A DNA stretch of 64,000 nt from Ascarosepion bandense. Its lineage: Eukaryota > Mollusca > Cephalopoda > Sepiida > Sepiidae. Position 1 is the stretch's first letter, and every line of letters begins with the position of its first letter. Shown here one piece after another: positions 63,061-64,000 of this stretch. Position numbers and translations under genes: made by a program. The stretch lies in NCBI GenBank assembly GCA_037127315.1, contig JBBBDQ010001294.1, positions 186,001 to 250,000 on the forward strand, read 5' to 3'. Under the pieces are notes generated by a model. That model had not been told where the DNA came from. It worked only from the letters and a program-made list of their open reading frames with translations, and made no database searches.

Positions 63061-64000
63061 AGTTAAGTGTGTGTATACGTTGGTAATGTTAGTATGTGTT
63101 GATAATAGTGACGAAATACATTTTCATTCAAAATATATAACAAGTGTGGTACAAACGTGTCAAGTGATGGAACAAACTTTTCTTTTAAATAAAATGAAAA
63201 AAGCAGTTATGAATCTCTGTGTGGAGAGCAATTATATGTGAATGTGTACATTTATGAGTCAGTAAAAATAATCTGTGAAATGAAATATACACATACCAAG
63301 TGATGGAATGATTTTCTTTTCTAAATAACATGAGAAAATCATGTATGTATGTATGTGTATGAAAGAATCATGTATGAATGTGTGCGTCTATGAGTTTGAA
63401 ATGTAGCCGAAATATATTTGTGTTTAAAAGTCTAGTGAAAATAAGGTATAAAAGTATTCAGCAAACTTTTTATAAAAAGTAATTTTTTGCAAAATAATAT
63501 TTTAACAGTTAGAATCTTTCAATGGAAAAATAAAATACTAAATATCTATGTGTTAAAATTATTATAGTAACATAATTAAGTAATAATAAATAAGCAAGAC
63601 ACATACAAACAAATTACCATACTAAAACACTGCAATATTACAATGAATCAGTATAAATGATATACCATAATAAATAATAGTAAATAATAATACAAAAAAA
63701 TATAAAAATATGAAAAATAAAAATAACAATAATAATAAGGTGAAGAATGGTAATAATAAACAACTATAAAATATATAATAGTAATAAGTAAGAAAAAACA
63801 TAGATAATAATAGGGGAAATAGGAAAATAGAGAAAAAACATAATTAAATTAATTATGGAATCTGCTTCATATGGAGAAAACAATATTACATTGTTAAGAA
63901 TGCAAGAAACTATTTTTAACTTATTTAATAATAACTATTGGTATTTTGGATTCATGAATTTTGTATTTGTGAAAAAACTTGGAATCAGCATTTTGTACTG
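63061..64000. other. AT-rich low-complexity sequence
   Basis: TATGTATG-like and AATAATAA-rich stretches (63620-63800). No gene recognised. Confidence 0.4.

Noticed and set aside
1..64000. Bacterial-style operons, ribosome binding sites or phage genes
   Set aside because: Nothing prokaryotic is present: frames are short and broken, and the content is eukaryotic retroelements, Tc1/mariner elements and microsatellites.

Overview
This is a piece of animal nuclear genome made almost entirely of transposable elements, their fossils and simple-sequence arrays. No intact host gene is visible. It is AT-rich, with many (TA)n and (GATA)n arrays, non-LTR retrotransposon 3' ends, Penelope-like elements (PLEs), Tc1/mariner elements and several tRNA-derived SINE families. 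The mixture, and the many near-identical RTE-like and 'BS/Jockey-like' LINE tails, fits a large molluscan genome. A coleoid cephalopod, perhaps an octopus, is my best guess from general familiarity with those repeats; the sequence alone does not prove it.

Layout. 0-5 kb: LINE fragments, two PLEs with inverted termini and a SINE. 5-9 kb: a LINE tail, a SINE carrying a hammerhead-ribozyme fold, an inverted-terminal element, another SINE and more LINE fragments. 9-15 kb: decayed RTE-like LINE pieces, a 5S-rRNA/tRNA chimeric SINE and a SINE nested in an RTE fragment. 15-17 kb: a full-length but dead mariner and a mariner C-terminal fragment. 17-19.7 kb: LINE tails alternating with a duplicated AT-rich repeat. 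19.9-25.8 kb: a large TATAGACATATA-type microsatellite tract that hosts a nearly intact LINE (20154-23203), a second 5S/tRNA SINE and a short non-autonomous PLE. 26.7-28.8 kb: a Tc1-like element carrying a nested SINE and a nested LINE tail. 29-33 kb: two more hammerhead-SINEs in (TA)n tracts, a tRNA-containing palindrome and a SINE with a perfect 10-bp target-site duplication. 33-35 kb: tandem copies of a mariner 3' end and a perfect 371-bp tandem duplication. 36.7-40 kb: a ~1-kb-arm inverted repeat. 40-51 kb: PLE termini, a truncated PLE with a YVDD reverse transcriptase and a GIY-YIG domain, long GATA arrays and an RTE-like LINE end. 52-56 kb: a mariner and a Tc1 element with ~210-bp inverted repeats. 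56-58.5 kb: LINE pieces, one split by a solo LTR with a 5-bp duplication. 60-61.5 kb: a ten-copy ~150-170-bp satellite ending in a LINE tail. The last 2.4 kb is AT-rich and mostly unexplained.

The most interesting signals are RNA-level. First, a tRNA-headed SINE family (three copies, minus strand) carries a textbook type-I hammerhead ribozyme layout. Second, the PLE-type inverted termini repeatedly carry a short hammerhead-like core (CTGANGA, a small stem, then GAAA). Third, a composite SINE joins a 5S-rRNA-like head to the same tRNA-derived module that exists elsewhere as a free SINE. The only possible host coding remnant is a short acidic open frame at 41021-41188 on the minus strand.
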